Source of the DNA: Panagrolaimus kolymaensis
Taxonomy: Eukaryota > Nematoda > Chromadorea > Rhabditida > Panagrolaimidae
Direction of reading: 5' to 3'
Length of the DNA: 64,000 nucleotides
NCBI GenBank assembly: GCA_028622995.1
Contig: JAJQJQ010000006.1
Span: 3,348,001-3,412,000 of the forward strand
Within the stretch, counting starts at the first letter, position 1. Every line of letters begins with the position of its first letter. Below, in pieces: positions 1 through 11,757 of the stretch. Made by a program: the position numbers and the translations under genes. The notes under the pieces were generated by a model. It was not told the origin of the DNA. It searched no databases and saw only the letters and a list, made by a program, of their open reading frames with translations.

Positions 1-163
1 TTTTATTATAAATAAAAATTTTTATAAAATCAAAAAAAGGCGAAAAAGATTTAATTATAATAAAGTTTTAATATTAGCAGCTTCTTTTTTCCTTACAAAG
101 TAAGTTGGAAGAGTATATTTTTTGATTTAGTAATTTGCTTTAAATAATTTAAATTTTAAAAAA

Positions 164-2235
164 TTAAAAAAGACGATAAGATTTAGGATGTTTTAGTAAA
201 AGTGCTTTTCGTTCTTCATCAGCCAAATGCTTCCATCCAAGTTTATCCAAAACCTGAAAAAAAATTAAACAATTTTTTTTAATCTAAAGTCAATTAAAAG
301 CTTACTTCAATGATAGCTTTTTCAGTGGCTAAATAATCAGAAGTTGTGGTTTTAGTAGCAATAATTTTTTTAAGTTCTGCCAATGCAATTCCATATCGAC
401 CATGAGCTACCGCATATTTAGCAATAAGTATTTGAGAATTTTCTGTTGTTGCTTCGGCATAAAGCATATATTTTCGATAAATGCATTCAATATCGTCTAA
501 TGTGATTTCCAACGAATTTTTAATTGATGCTATTTTATCGGATTCCATATGAAATATTCCTTTATTTTCAATCAACAATAATTTTTCCTCTGTACTTTCA
601 CTCACTGTGTCGCCTGAAGAAACTTTTTTTTTTAATATGTTCGAATCAAATTAAAAAACAAACTTGTTTGTTGGGTTTCATTCTTTTCAGAAATGTTTGG
701 AATCATTGGTTCATTTTCTTGGGATCCAGCTTCTTCACCATCGCCTAATTTTTCTTTAGATGTTAAAAATTTTTCTTCATGGAAATTTAGGCTTTGCAAA
801 GAAAATTTTTCTATTTTATCCATATTTATAGTCGTTTGTTTTTCATTATTTTTATTCAATGGTTCTTTTTTAACCTCTGTTGTTGTGGGAATTTCTTTAC
901 TATCGATTGGAGACTTTTCAACATCGTTCTGGTCTTTTCTTTTTGGATCAAACCCATTTCGAAAAGATTGTGGGATATCTTTATCGGTATTTTTGAGGAA
1001 TTCATCAATGGCCAAATTTGTATGGGAAAAGAAAGCATTGATAATCGTTGCTTTTTTCTTATCCATAATTGCTTTGCTTCGAGCAGCTTCTTCATTATTT
1101 CCTGTTTTGCATGCAAAATATTTGAGAACATTTTCAGCTTCAGAAACTTGCAATATTTTTTGAACCATTTTACTTAATTTTGGAAGATCTTTGAGTTTTG
1201 TAAGTCTTTCAATTTCAGCTGAAAAAATGGGTAAATGTTTTGGATATTCATTTGACAGCTTTTCAAATAATTCTAAAGCTTTCGTAGCATCCGTGTGTTT
1301 TGTAATGTATGAAATTTCAAGATCCCGAAGGGCAACTAAAATAAATTAGAAAATAAAATACCCTTTAAAATTAAATGTTTTACTTTTGACTTTTTCTTCT
1401 TCTGAATCTTCTTCATGCGTTTCAATCAATTGTTCCAATGAAACTTTTGGATTTTTGCTAGTATTTTGTTGTTTTTTCAAAAAATAATGCACTTTTATGG
1501 GAAAATAATGGTGATGAATGCCAACTATCCATGCATTTAATTCACCCTTTAAGTATGAGCCATTATGATAATTATCAGGAAGTTTACTTTCTGGAATATT
1601 TGCCATATAAATGGTATCTTTTTGATTTTCATTATAATGCTTATTTCTTATCTTTTCTCCCTCCTGTTTTACCGCAGACAAAACATTATCATATAAATCT
1701 ACTTGTATGCTGGGAATTTTACTTTTTACTAGAAGTGTACAATTCTTCAAGCTTTCCAATATTTGAGTATCGAAATTTCGAAGTTGAATTCGGATATAAT
1801 ATTCTCCTTCGTCAAGCTCAATCTAGAAAAAGCATAAATATAATTTTAAAATGATGTAAAGAATAAATAAGCGCTAACCGAACCAGTTTTATAATCAACT
1901 TCACGTCGATACATGAACTTTTTTGACATAAACTTGAACTAAAGTACTATTTAAATATGGTCGATATGCTTCGAATCCATTAAGGTAAAAAGTGTAGGAA
2001 TTTTTTTTGGTAACTAAAAAGTTATTTTTTTACTTGCTTGCATCAAAGAAATAATAGCAAACCTTTAAATTTATATGTCAAAAATAAGCAAAAAGATGGT
2101 TGACCATCAAAATAATCTCTTTCTTTTAAAGGTTCAATAATAGCTTCTTCAACATTGATAGGTTGATAAAATTCGGTAAAACGAAGCATTGGTTGAATTT
2201 CATGATCATATAAAGCAAAATCAGGGGAAGCTAGT
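164..2235 (-). CDS. TPP2: Tripeptidyl-peptidase II, C-terminal part (partial)
   Basis: This is the C-terminal part of the giant cytosolic serine peptidase that removes tripeptides from peptides made by the proteasome. The subtilisin catalytic domain is not in the window; only the C-terminal helical part is. Exons read on the minus strand at about 2063-2235, 1879-2013, 1384-1822, 664-1335, 306-613 and 164-253. Family landmarks in order are LYDHEIQPMLRF, ERDYFDGQPS then LTYKFKG, IELDEGEYYIRIQLRN, ALRDLEISYITKH, MDKKKATIINAFF, the terminal repeat AVAHGRYGIALAELKK and LDKLGWKHLADEERKALLL, ending in a TAA at 164-166. A Lys/Glu-rich linker of about 100 residues precedes the last helices. In exon 1879-2013 a run of six A (plus strand T, 1919-1924) puts the frame off by one; five would restore it. 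Homology is cut at about 2235 where the plus-strand copy begins. The family call is firm; whether this copy is functional is uncertain. Confidence 0.8.
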
Positions 2236-3222
2236 GTGGATTCAGGAATCTCTTCAATCCCTTCAACGCCCGAACCCGAATCTAAGGAACCAAATGAAAA
2301 TGCAACAGGGGATGTTAAAAATAGCGAAAAATCTGAATCATGTGATATGCAAGATTCTGACACTAAAGATGGTGTTGGTTCAAGTAACTCAGAAAATAAA
2401 AGTGATAACGATGAAAATGAAAGCAGCGAAAAGGTTAAAACTTCTACGAAGCAAGATTTAGTTAGTACCGAAGAAGTTGAATCAAGCGATAAAGAAAATG
2501 TTTGTCCTGATAATTCTCAAACATCATTCAAGAAAATTTCTTCCTCTTGTTCTTTGAGCAGCGGCAGCGATGGATCTTTTGTTAAAATTAATGACAAAGA
2601 AGAAATGGCTGAAAATGAAAAAACTTCTGAAGAAGCTAAAGAAGAAGTTGCAATCGAAGAAATACAAACTGATTCAGAGTTTACAAAAGTTGAAGAAAAT
2701 GTCGAAACTGAGATTGAAAGCTCCGAAAAGGTAGCTGTCGTGGATTTTCCAATAGATGAAATTCCTTCAACTCCAACAACCCCACTTCCTGTTGCCGAAG
2801 CAACACCCGAAGTAAAGGAAGCTGAGAAAGTTTCCGAAACACCCAACAAAGATGAAGAAACCCCAAAACCTGTGATTGTAACTTTGCAGGATGTTGAAAA
2901 TTTGTATCGGGAATATATGCTTTATGCCGAAACAACAACCGAAAATTCTCATATACTTATTGCTAAATATGCCATTGCACATGGTCGTTATGGAATCGCT
3001 TTAGCGGAACTTAAAAAAATTATTGCAACTAAAACCACAACTTCTGATTATTTAGCCACAGAAAAAGCCATCATTGAAGTAAGCTTTTAATTGAATTTGG
3101 ATTTAAAAAATTATGTTTAATTTTTTTTTCAGGTTTTGGATAAGCTTGGATGGAAGCATATAGCTGATGAAGAACGAAAAGCGCTTTTACTCAAACATCA
3201 AAAATTTTATCGCCTCTTTTAA
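2225..3222 (+). CDS. Second TPP2 C-terminal copy, inverted, 5'-truncated
   Basis: Exons 2236-3078 and 3133-3222 give about 310 residues. The last 95 residues are nearly identical to the end of the minus-strand copy (GRYGIALAELKKIIATKTTT, LDKLGWKHIADEERKALLL). They are preceded by about 200 residues of acidic Ser/Glu/Lys/Thr-rich sequence that does not align by eye with the linker of the other copy. The splice site between the last two exons is in the same place in both copies. The reading frame is open from 2206 and has no ATG before 2347; an acceptor-like CAG ends at 2224, so the true 5' end could be an exon now missing. None of the peptidase domain is present, so catalysis is not expected. 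It could be a truncated paralog, a pseudogene with an intact frame, or the 3' end of a gene whose upstream part was rearranged. Confidence 0.6.
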
Positions 3223-3840
3223 TAGTTGTTTATCGTTTTATATTTTTTCACAATTTTGTTTCTTTTTCGTTACCATAAAAATTTAAAAATGAAATTATTT
3301 TCAAAGATTAGCACTTAGTCAAAAAAAAATTTAAATGACGCTGCTTAGCATTGAGATGGTCTAAACTATATTTCCCTTTTTTGTTAAAAATTTCACAAGT
3401 GTAAAGCACTTTCTTGTTATGAAACAAAAAAAACAATGAATTGCTTTGTTAAAAAAAATTAATTTTATCATCAAAAAAAGTATTGAAAAAAGTAATGACC
3501 TTCACACTTTTCTTTCCATTGTCTTCTCTCCTATAAACAAATGAAGAGTCATTTCCTTTTTTTGAACGACTAAAATAAAAGAAAACATTTTTTTTATGTT
3601 TTTTGTTACCCCATTTTTTAACCTGTTTTTAGTCTGATTCTCCAATTTTAGAAACAAAACAAAAAAGTAAAAACAATAGCAACCAAGTTAAGCTAAAAAT
3701 GGAGGTAACTGGAACAACAATAGCGAAAAAAAGTCGGAGCAAAAACATGGCAATCAAAAAGTATAAAAGCTTGAATTTAATCGAATAATTTCATTCTCAT
3801 CTGTGTTTCTTCCTTTTAAGTTTCAAATAAAATAAAAATA
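3223..3840. other. Intergenic, no gene seen
   Basis: AT-rich spacer between the TPP2 copy and the secreted peptide gene. It has poly-A/T runs and no convincing open frame. It presumably holds the promoter of the gene at 3841. Confidence 0.6.
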
Positions 3841-4148
3841 ATGTCTCGACTTTTATTGCTAGTTTTGCTCGTTGCAATCATGTTCGCAATTGTGAATTCC
3901 CAATTCTTTGGTGGTGGACCATATGGTATGGGAGGTTACGGTACACTTTTTATCTTTTGAGGAAAAAGAAGATTTTAATAGCATCTTAAATTTAAAACTC
4001 CTAGTTTTCAATTTGAAAAAAATATATAATAGCTTTTTTAGGCATGTACCGTAGACGTTATGGAGGTATGGGCGGATATGGTGGCGGCATGTATGGTCCT
4101 GGTATGTCACCTTATGGCATGATGGGTGGTGGACCATTCTTTGGTTAA
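3841..4148 (+). CDS. Small secreted Gly/Tyr/Met-rich peptide
   Basis: Two exons (3841-3940, 4042-4148) encode 68 residues. Residues 1-20 are a clear signal peptide (MSRLLLLVLLVAIMFAIVNS). The mature part is low-complexity with GGYG, YGGM and GGGM units and a single RRR triplet, ending GGGPFFG. The composition resembles nematode YGGW-type neuropeptide-like and caenacin antimicrobial peptides, but the signature is not exact, so the role stays open: antimicrobial, cuticle-associated or neuropeptide precursor. The intron begins GTACAC and ends TTTTTTAG. The gene has its own spacer on each side and no operon sign. Confidence is high that it is a secreted peptide gene and low for any specific function. 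Confidence 0.75.
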
Positions 4149-4858
4149 AAAACAACCGTTAACCCAAATTTTAAAACTTGCGTCTCTAATTTTTGAAACA
4201 AAAACAGTCTGGTATTGTTAATAATTAAAATTTTGATATTTGTAAATAATAATTTTTTTGTATTTTGAAATTTTTATTCAGTATAAAATAAATGTGTTAA
4301 AAAAAATTAAAAAAGCTTTGTTGTCGTTTTCTTTATCAACAACCACAATGGACAACATCAACGTGTCTGCAAGAAACAAAAAATGGAAAGAGAAAATTAA
4401 ATACAACATACGAATTTCTTTTATGCTATTTGTTTTGTAAAACACGCCTGCTGTTTGATTTTTAGTAAGCCTGGGTTAAGAGCAACACGAGTATTTTGGG
4501 ATCAATTGCAACAAATGTCTCACGTTCAAATGAAATTGGAAGATAAAAAAATGAGTTTGATATTAAATTTTCAATTCTTCGCGCCTTTTCATTGATTCTC
4601 ACAGCGGTAAATTCCATTATTGTATCGTTTTTGTTGGTATTCGTTCACCTATTTTTTATACTTCTCCTTCGCAGCCAACAAATAATATTCATCGATGTCG
4701 GTATAATTTTTATTTCTTCAACGCCAACAAGAAACGATGCTGTTTTGTGTTTTTTTATATTATGCAAATTACCAACTTTCACATTTGCAGTGAACTTTGT
4801 GAACGAATTTGTTGCAGAAAGAATAATGAAAAAACAATGAAAATCACAAAATAAAATC
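4149..4858. other. Intergenic, no gene supported
   Basis: The spacer contains a plus-strand open frame (4592-4840) rich in Phe/Ile/Leu with no family resemblance, and ends only 18 bp before the carrier start. It more likely covers promoter and 5' UTR of the carrier gene. Confidence 0.5.
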
Positions 4859-6012
4859 ATGTCTGCCATCAACCATATTCAACAAAAGAAAATGACGACG
4901 TCAATATGGCCAAATTCTCAAGATGCAGTTAAATTTGGAAAAGATTTTATGGTTGGTGGAGTTTCAGCTGTCGTCGCAAAAACTATTATTGCGCCTATTG
5001 AAAGAATAAAACTTATTTTACAGGTTAGTTTTTAACATCGGTTAAATAATTTTTAATGTATGTTTTTTTTTCAGCTTCAAACAAGTCAAACAACGATATC
5101 TCCAGATAAAAGATATAAAGGAGCAATTGATATTCTCATTCGTCTACCAAAAGAACAAGGAATTCTTTCATTTTGGCGTGGAAATGGTACAAATATTATT
5201 CGTGGAGTTGGTCAAGAATCACTTGGTATGGGATTCAAAGAACTTTTCAAATCATATTGTTTATCTGGAGTTGATCGAAAAAATCAATATGGTCGTTATT
5301 TATTTGGTAATTTAATGGCTGGTGGATTATCTGGTTGTGCATCATTTTGTTTTATTTATCCATTAGATTTTACTAAAACTCGTCTTACTGTTGATATGGG
5401 AAAAGGTAAATCATTAACCATTTGTATTTGTTTCAATACCACAATCATGTTTGTTTTTAGATAAAGCTTCAAGAGAATTTCATGGACTCATCGATTGCTT
5501 TTATAAAATTGCAAAATCTGATGGAATTATTGGATTATATCGTGGTTTTATTCCTTCTTTACAATTCATTTTTCTTTATCGAGCAATTTACTATGGATTG
5601 TTTGATACTGTCAAAGGTGGAGTGGAAGAAAGTGGAAAAGAAATTGGCTTTATTGGAGCATTTTCAATTGGACAAGTATGTTTTTTAATGAAATCTTTTG
5701 TGGTTAAAAAATATTTATTTTTTATGTAACAACATTTATTGCTGCAATGACTACATATCCATTAGATACAGTACGACGAAGATTAACGATGCAAGCTGGT
5801 AAAAAGGATGTAATAAGATTTTCAACATGGCAATGTACAAAAGTATGTTTTATGTGTACACAGTTTTCAATAATTTTCGTTCATTTTTTTAGCTTATTTA
5901 TTACAATGAAGGATTGAAAGCATTTTATCATGGAGCATGGGTGAATGCACTTCGTGGTATTGGCGCTGCATTAATTCTAGCTCTTTATCATGAAGTTCAA
6001 AAAGTTATGTGA
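4859..6012 (+). CDS. ADP/ATP translocase-like mitochondrial carrier
   Basis: Mitochondrial inner-membrane carrier, 315 residues from exons 4859-5023, 5075-5405, 5461-5675, 5726-5842 and 5893-6012. The three carrier repeats are marked by [18 protein letters not shown] and [12 protein letters not shown]-type sequence such as [11 protein letters not shown] and a tripartite length of about 300 residues place it among adenine nucleotide carriers, which swap cytosolic ADP for matrix ATP. The diagnostic ANT hexapeptide RRRMMM reads RRRLTM here, so this is a diverged paralog and its substrate should not be assumed. One intron (5676-5725) begins GTATGT but has no AG at its 3' end: homology requires the next exon to begin at GTAACA (5726), directly after TTTTTAT. 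This is either a non-canonical site, a mutation, or a base error. The start could also be the Met 11 codons downstream. Confidence 0.85.
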
Positions 6013-6291
6013 CTCAATAGTATCAACTTCATCAAATGATCTAATCATGGATTCACTTTTTTGTATTGTATTGAGAAAGTTATATTTTTTTTATATGAAA
6101 GTAATTTGGTATTGTCATTGATTTGTAATTAAAATTTTTACATGTAAATAATAAAGATTTTTTGCTAAAACTTAATTTTCTGATTCAACAATAATTTTAT
6201 TTTGAAAGGAGATCGGTTAAACCCATTTTCTTTGTAATCATTTGGCTGGCTTTTGTTAGCTATTATTTACCATCGATTTCGCGTTTATGTT

Positions 6292-7735
6292 TCACAATTT
6301 TGAAATCGTTGGCAGGCTTCTCTCATACGATGTTCTCCTTCCCCATCGACATTTTATTTCATTCACCGGTTTTGTTCCAACCTTTTCCACTTCACTTTCT
6401 GTTTCCTCTTCATCTTCAGGAAATTCCATGGTCACAATGGCTGCTGGACGACCATTGGGTTTGATAATACTTCGAGGAGGTCGAGTAGTAATAAATGAAA
6501 ATTCTTGATTACATGTTGGCACTGGTGGATAATCATCAACTGGATCATCCAAATGCGTCCTCAAAGAATCATTTTTGGCATGGCAGCATCCATTTTCAAG
6601 ATAATCATTTCTTAAAAGGAAATATGCCGCTACGATAGCAAAAAGTACAGCAAAAAATAAAATACCGGCTGCGGATAAGTGAATATAAAAAGCATAACCT
6701 ATTCGTTGCTAGAATAATAAAAATTTTTAAATTGGTAGTAAGTTATCGATATGTCAGTTTACCTGATACACATCCACGATGCCATGAACATATCGATTAT
6801 CAATTCGCATTGAAGCTAAGAAAAACATTATATCACCGAATAATGAACAAATTACTAAAAAAGCAAGACCATTAACAAGAAGGAGTATGTAGCAAAATCT
6901 AGAATAACTGTATTCGGCAAAAACATAAAATATCCAAAAAGTGTAATTTTGCTATAATTAAAGGCCAGATAGGTTTATAAACTTCGTGAATGGGGTTATG
7001 AATATGATATCAGTGCACATAAATAACATTTTTTCCAAATATTTTATTTGGACTTGGGATTTTTTTTTGATATTTTATGTTTTTGCTGAATTCGATTATT
7101 CAAGATTTCGTTTATCCCACAACAATCTTTAATTTTATTTTATTTTTGGGTTCAAACTTACAAGTAATAATAACTGCAACAACATGTAATACTCCATTTG
7201 GGACAAAGCAAGATGAGCAACCTCCAATTACAATTGAAATAATTGCAAAAATAAATGTAAATACTGTAAAAAATAAGACTGCTTTATGTTGAGCTGAAAT
7301 TTAAAGCACAGTTTTATAATTTATTTAAAAATGAAAAACATACGTAAAAATCGATGCATTAAATATTCCCTTGCTGCAATATCCCCAGCTTCGATCGATT
7401 GATGAATGATCCGTTTAGCGCTTGGATCACTTTTATACACGCATTTCCTACTCCATCTTGAAACTTCTTGATCTTCCATAGCTTCTTGTGGACTTCTCAC
7501 CGCTGTTAATGGAAGAACTTCAGAACTCACACAATCCGCAAATATTCCATGCTCATGAACCGAATTAAATTCCCGCATTTCAACATACTTAAAATGGAAA
7601 GGATAAACACTTGGAATTAATAAATGGTAAAATTACCTGCCATTGTACTAAACCTAATGAAAAGGCACTTATAACACAACCAAATATCGTCAAAGCTATA
7701 CTAAGAATAAGAAAAATTTGCCTCGATTCCATCAT
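6292..7735 (-). CDS. Clc-like (claudin-like) four-TM protein, copy 1
   Basis: Exons 7637-7735, 7344-7587, 7162-7293, 6763-6854 and 6292-6708 join to 327 residues. The layout is TM1 (residues about 5-30), a long extracellular loop with the claudin-type GIFADC (cf. GLWxxC) motif and further Cys, then three more TM segments (KAVLFFTVFTFIFAIISIVI; ICSLFGDIMFF; IGYAFYIHLSAAGILFFAV) and a hydrophilic tail of about 110 residues with acidic and Pro clusters. It shares exon phases and the segment QRIGYAFY with the gene at 23119-24746, so the two are paralogs of the nematode Clc-like family (PMP22/claudin superfamily), whose members act in junctions or channel modulation. Trp of the claudin motif is replaced by Phe in this copy. 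The 304-nt intron 3 is much longer than the others. The exact biological role is inference. Confidence 0.8.
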
Positions 7736-10700
7736 CTTGGTTTCCTCAATTTTTTAATATTATACCTTTTCCGACATTTTTTTTATGAAATCTAAAAAGT
7801 TTTACTTTTTTTAAATTTAAATCCTTAAACTTATTTAAAAAGTTTGAAAAATTACGACGAAACTCGAACGAACACTTGAAGGATAAAAAAGCAGTGGGAA
7901 AAATATTTTATTTAAAAAATGAGAACGGAAATGCAAAAGAAGAACAAATGGGAGAGGATGAAGGAGCACTTGATAATCGCTCGTTTAGTAGCAAGCAGTA
8001 GGCTCAAAATAAATACGTCCAAAAAGTGTGTTAGTGGGCCTTCATGAAAATGAGGCCACAAATTGCGACCAAAAATTTCATAATTCATAAATTCTTTTAG
8101 TGGGAAAAATTTATTTATTTAATAAAAAAAGCTAATTGATGAATGAGAGTTAAAGAAAAAAAAAAAAAAAGAAAAAAAAAAGATAAATCATCCAAAAACA
8201 ATTATTTGTTCCAAAACAAAGCTCAATTACTAACTATTTTTGTAAGTTTAATCTTGGATTTTTTTATATCATACAAATCTTGAATAGAGTTTAACTTACT
8301 TTCTTTAAAAAAATTTAAATACAGAGAAATGTAAAATAAGAAAGTTTATCAAAAGCAGATTTTAGGCTTCTTAATTTAAAAATATTAAACATCGTAGTTT
8401 ATTGCAATTGAGAACGCTATAATGAAATTAAAATTGTATCACCCTTTTTATGGTTTTTTTTTATTTGAAAATTACAAATTAAAAATAGAACCTAAGCTGA
8501 ATGTTCAAAGTATTTTTTCTCTCAATATTTTTTTTGCAAAAAACTATCTTAATCCAATTTTCGATGAAAATTTTTAAATCTCTGCAAAAGTAATTTTCTT
8601 ATGTGTGCAGCAGCAGTGATAACCAAACTCAAATGAAATTATAGCATATCTGTTTTCAGTTTTTGAAACCCCAAACTTTCTAATAAGCCTAAAACTTTAA
8701 AAACTCCAAACGAAAAAAAAAAGAAGAAAAGAAAACAAAGCAGAGGTGACAGGCAGTAAGTAGTATAATGGCAAAAATAACAAAAAATAAGTTCCTCAAA
8801 AACATATTTATTTTAAAAAAAAGGAGGGCATTTATATATTATTTTAAAATGCATTATAAAAAAACCTTTTGCATTTCTTTCTTCTCTCAATTTGCTACTA
8901 TTCAACTACCAAGGCAACTCAAAAAAAGAAAAAAAATAAGGCGCTCACTTTTTTACCTCCTTGCTTTCAATTTTTTTTTTGTTGACGTGATTGTTGTTTG
9001 AAAGATGAAGGAAAAAAGAAAGAAGACAAGGGCAAAACACGTTGTAAGCATTTTTTTGTGACAAAACAAAAGCTTCATCCTTTTTTTATGCAATTGCACA
9101 ATTTTTTTTCTTCTGACCGACAGCAAACTTTTATTTTTTTTTTTCATCTCAAAAAGCTGAAAGGCCAAAAAGCTGTTGAGTTACTGAGCGCCCTTCTTTA
9201 AAGAAAAAAAGGGCAAAACAGTGATTACCCCTCTTCTTTTTTTTAAATGGCACACCAAAAGGCGACAAAAAAAAAGAAGATTTTTGAGACCTCTTGTTGT
9301 TGTTGAAAAAATAAAAATGTGAGACACAAAAAAAACACGAAAATGAAACAAGGCTTTTTTGTTTAAAGCAAGGAAAAAGCAACAAAAAAATCCAAGCAGC
9401 TGACCCCAAAAAAAATTATAGACGCCTCAAGCACGAAAAGGATAAAGCAAACAGCTGGGAATGAATGGAAAGGAAGTAAGAAAGTTGATTGTTAAATTCA
9501 TTTTAATTTTTTTGTGAGATAAATAATGAATGTAATTAAAAATATAAAAGAAAATGAATTGAAAAATGATTGTTTTCTGCGAAAAAAAAGATAAAAATAA
9601 AGAAAAGTTTATGTGAAGCACAAATTGCAACATTTATCAAAAATCAAACAAAAAACAAATAAATTAAATCAGCTGCTAGTATATTTTTAATTGTTTGCAC
9701 GCAGTTTAATTCACACCTCCACATTCTCCTCAAATATCTTCACTTTTTGGAAATTAAATTTTTATTAATGTCCGAAACTTCGCTTCATCAGTTAATCGTA
9801 AACTATATTTTTAAAACGAAAAAAAGGGAACTGTAGCAAATAAATACCTGTGTTTCAATATTATTTAAAATAAAAATACGGCTAATTATTACAAAGTTAT
9901 TTACGATGCTGAATAAATGCAACTGAAAAGTTACAATTTTAGTTTTTAAATAGTGGAGTACTAATGTATTATGTCGCAAGTTATATCAATTAACATATCT
10001 TTGTCATCGAATTTAAGAGCACACCAAGTTTAGAACGGTTTTATTATTTTAAACCCTTTATGCTAAAATATTTTGTTCAACAAAAAGAGGATTAAAAGCT
10101 GGCGTCAAATGCGAGCCTGCAACAGTTTAATAAAAACTCAAACAACAACAAGTAAGAGCAACAAGAAAAAAGAGAATTGCGAAAAGCAGAAAGAAAAATC
10201 ATTTTATATATAAAAAACGTTAAATTCTGGAACAACAACAAGAAACTAAACAATATTCAAACATTCCTCCATTGAAGTCTCATCAAAACTAAACTGTTTT
10301 TTTCTTCTTCTTTTTTTTCTTTGCATTGCTTTTTTTTTATTGTCACCCATTGTTGTGTTAGTTATTTGCCATCAATTGCTGCTGCCGCTTCTTTCCCATT
10401 TAAGCTTGGAGAACAAAAAACCACTCTAGTTCCATTTCTTCAACCATCAAAAAAAGAAACCACATTAGACTCTAAAATTGGGTAAACAAAAAATTTTGAG
10501 TCAGAAAAAAATACTTAACTTTGAAACCAATTTAAAAGTTTTTAAGAATTTGGGGTTAAAAAACATTTATTTCCTTCAATAAAAAAATGGCAGCAGTTAA
10601 AGCCTTGGATGAATGAATGAGTGAATGAACTTTGAAGTAAGAAAATAAAAGGAATGTTTCTGTTTTAAACTTTTAATCTTTGACGATTTTCTTCTTTTTT

Positions 10701-10920
10701 GAATTATTTTTTTTAAGTTGTCACTTTTATGCAACTGCCAAGCAAGCGAGCTTGTATGTTGTTGAAGTATATAACAAAAAACGACATGTCAATAAAATGT
10801 CTTTAACAAAAACAACTGCAAAAAAATATTATATATTTCTTTTGTTATCGATTTAAATTTTTGACAAGATCACTTAAATTTGTTCCTTTAGTTTATTTTA
10901 GGAGTTGTAATTATTAAACT
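7736..10920. other. Long AT-rich intergenic region
   Basis: I see no gene. The stretch is dominated by poly-A/T and A/G-rich low-complexity runs (for example 8160-8190 and 9000-9400). The open frames here are Lys/Phe-rich and look like composition effects. Confidence 0.6.
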
Positions 10921-11196
10921 CGATGTAATGAAAGTGAAACTGAAAGATTTATTAAAAAAGCAGGAGATTTATTGGGCATTGGTCGAGCTCTTCCAATTTA
11001 AGAAACTAAAATAATGCTCGAACTTGTTGCGGCACAATTAGTTGAATTCAAACGAGGCCAACCTGGTGCTGAGCAACAAAAGGGCGTAGTTGTAACACAA
11101 ATTAAACCAGTTGGACAATGTCCATGCAAGGAAGTTAAACTTTTAAATAAAAAATTTGCGATTGAAGCAATTTTAAAAAGAAAACTTTCGAGTTAA
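10921..11196 (+). pseudogene. IFT52 (OSM-6) C-terminal fragment with in-frame stop
   Basis: The frame starting at 10921 reads RCNESETERFIKKAGDLLGI then GRALPI, a TAA at 10999-11001, then ETKIMLELVAAQLVEFKRG, followed by about 40 residues to a TAA at 11194. The whole matches the C-terminal region of intraflagellar transport protein IFT52 (C. elegans OSM-6), where a CGDILGV-type segment is followed by a helix ending VVEFKKL. A single CAA to TAA change would explain the stop, because the related fragment at 62405-62694 has CAA at that place. No intron interrupts the fragment. Upstream sequence is out of frame. It is best read as a broken duplicate; the ATG at 11014 could start a 60-residue peptide but that seems unlikely to matter. 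Confidence 0.65.
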
Positions 11197-11757
11197 AGGA
11201 TCACAAGCCAAAAAAAACGCTAAAAATATTGTATTTTTTTTTTTTACGATTAACGCAATTTCGCTTTTGAAACTGATTTTTCTAAAAACTATAATTAAAC
11301 TCGTTTTATATTTATGTATTTAGTTTAAGAATTTTAATCCTGAACTTCCGGTGGTGTATGCTTTATTGCCTGCAGTAGCTACGGTAGTTCGATTAAGGAT
11401 TTTTTGAAAGAAGAGTATTTTATATCGAAATATTTATGTTAAACAGAGCGAAAAACTCCATATGAAATGACAAACATAAAAGAAGGCGACCCTTTTATGG
11501 ATTAATCTAGTTCAGACAAAAAAAACCGATTGAATCTTAAAAAAATTAATCAAATTGCAAGCAAAAAAATACCATCGAAATTATTTCAAAGTTTTGGTCA
11601 TCACTCATTACCGTTTCATTTTCATGCAACGCAAAAGCAAGCTTCATTTCTTGCGCATTCATTGATTTTAATGCTAATTTTTTTTATTGAATTTTAATAT
11701 GAAGCATTTCTATTTGAGTACACATAATCAAAATTACTAGGAAGGAAAAACTTCAAC
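11197..11757. other. Intergenic, no gene seen
   Basis: AT-rich spacer before the kinase gene; the only recognisable content is the presumed kinase promoter. Confidence 0.5.

Noticed and set aside
4592..4840. Hydrophobic 82-residue frame before the ADP/ATP carrier
   Set aside because: No homology seen and only 18 bp before the carrier start; more likely UTR/promoter sequence.
6840..6902. Alternative acceptor (TTCTAG) for exon 4 of Clc-like copy 1
   Set aside because: It gives a frame with an early stop; the TTTTTTAG acceptor at 6855 restores frame and alignment with copy 2.
9000..9420. Several overlapping frames on both strands
   Set aside because: Poly-A/T and A/G-rich low complexity; frames overlap on both strands with no motif.
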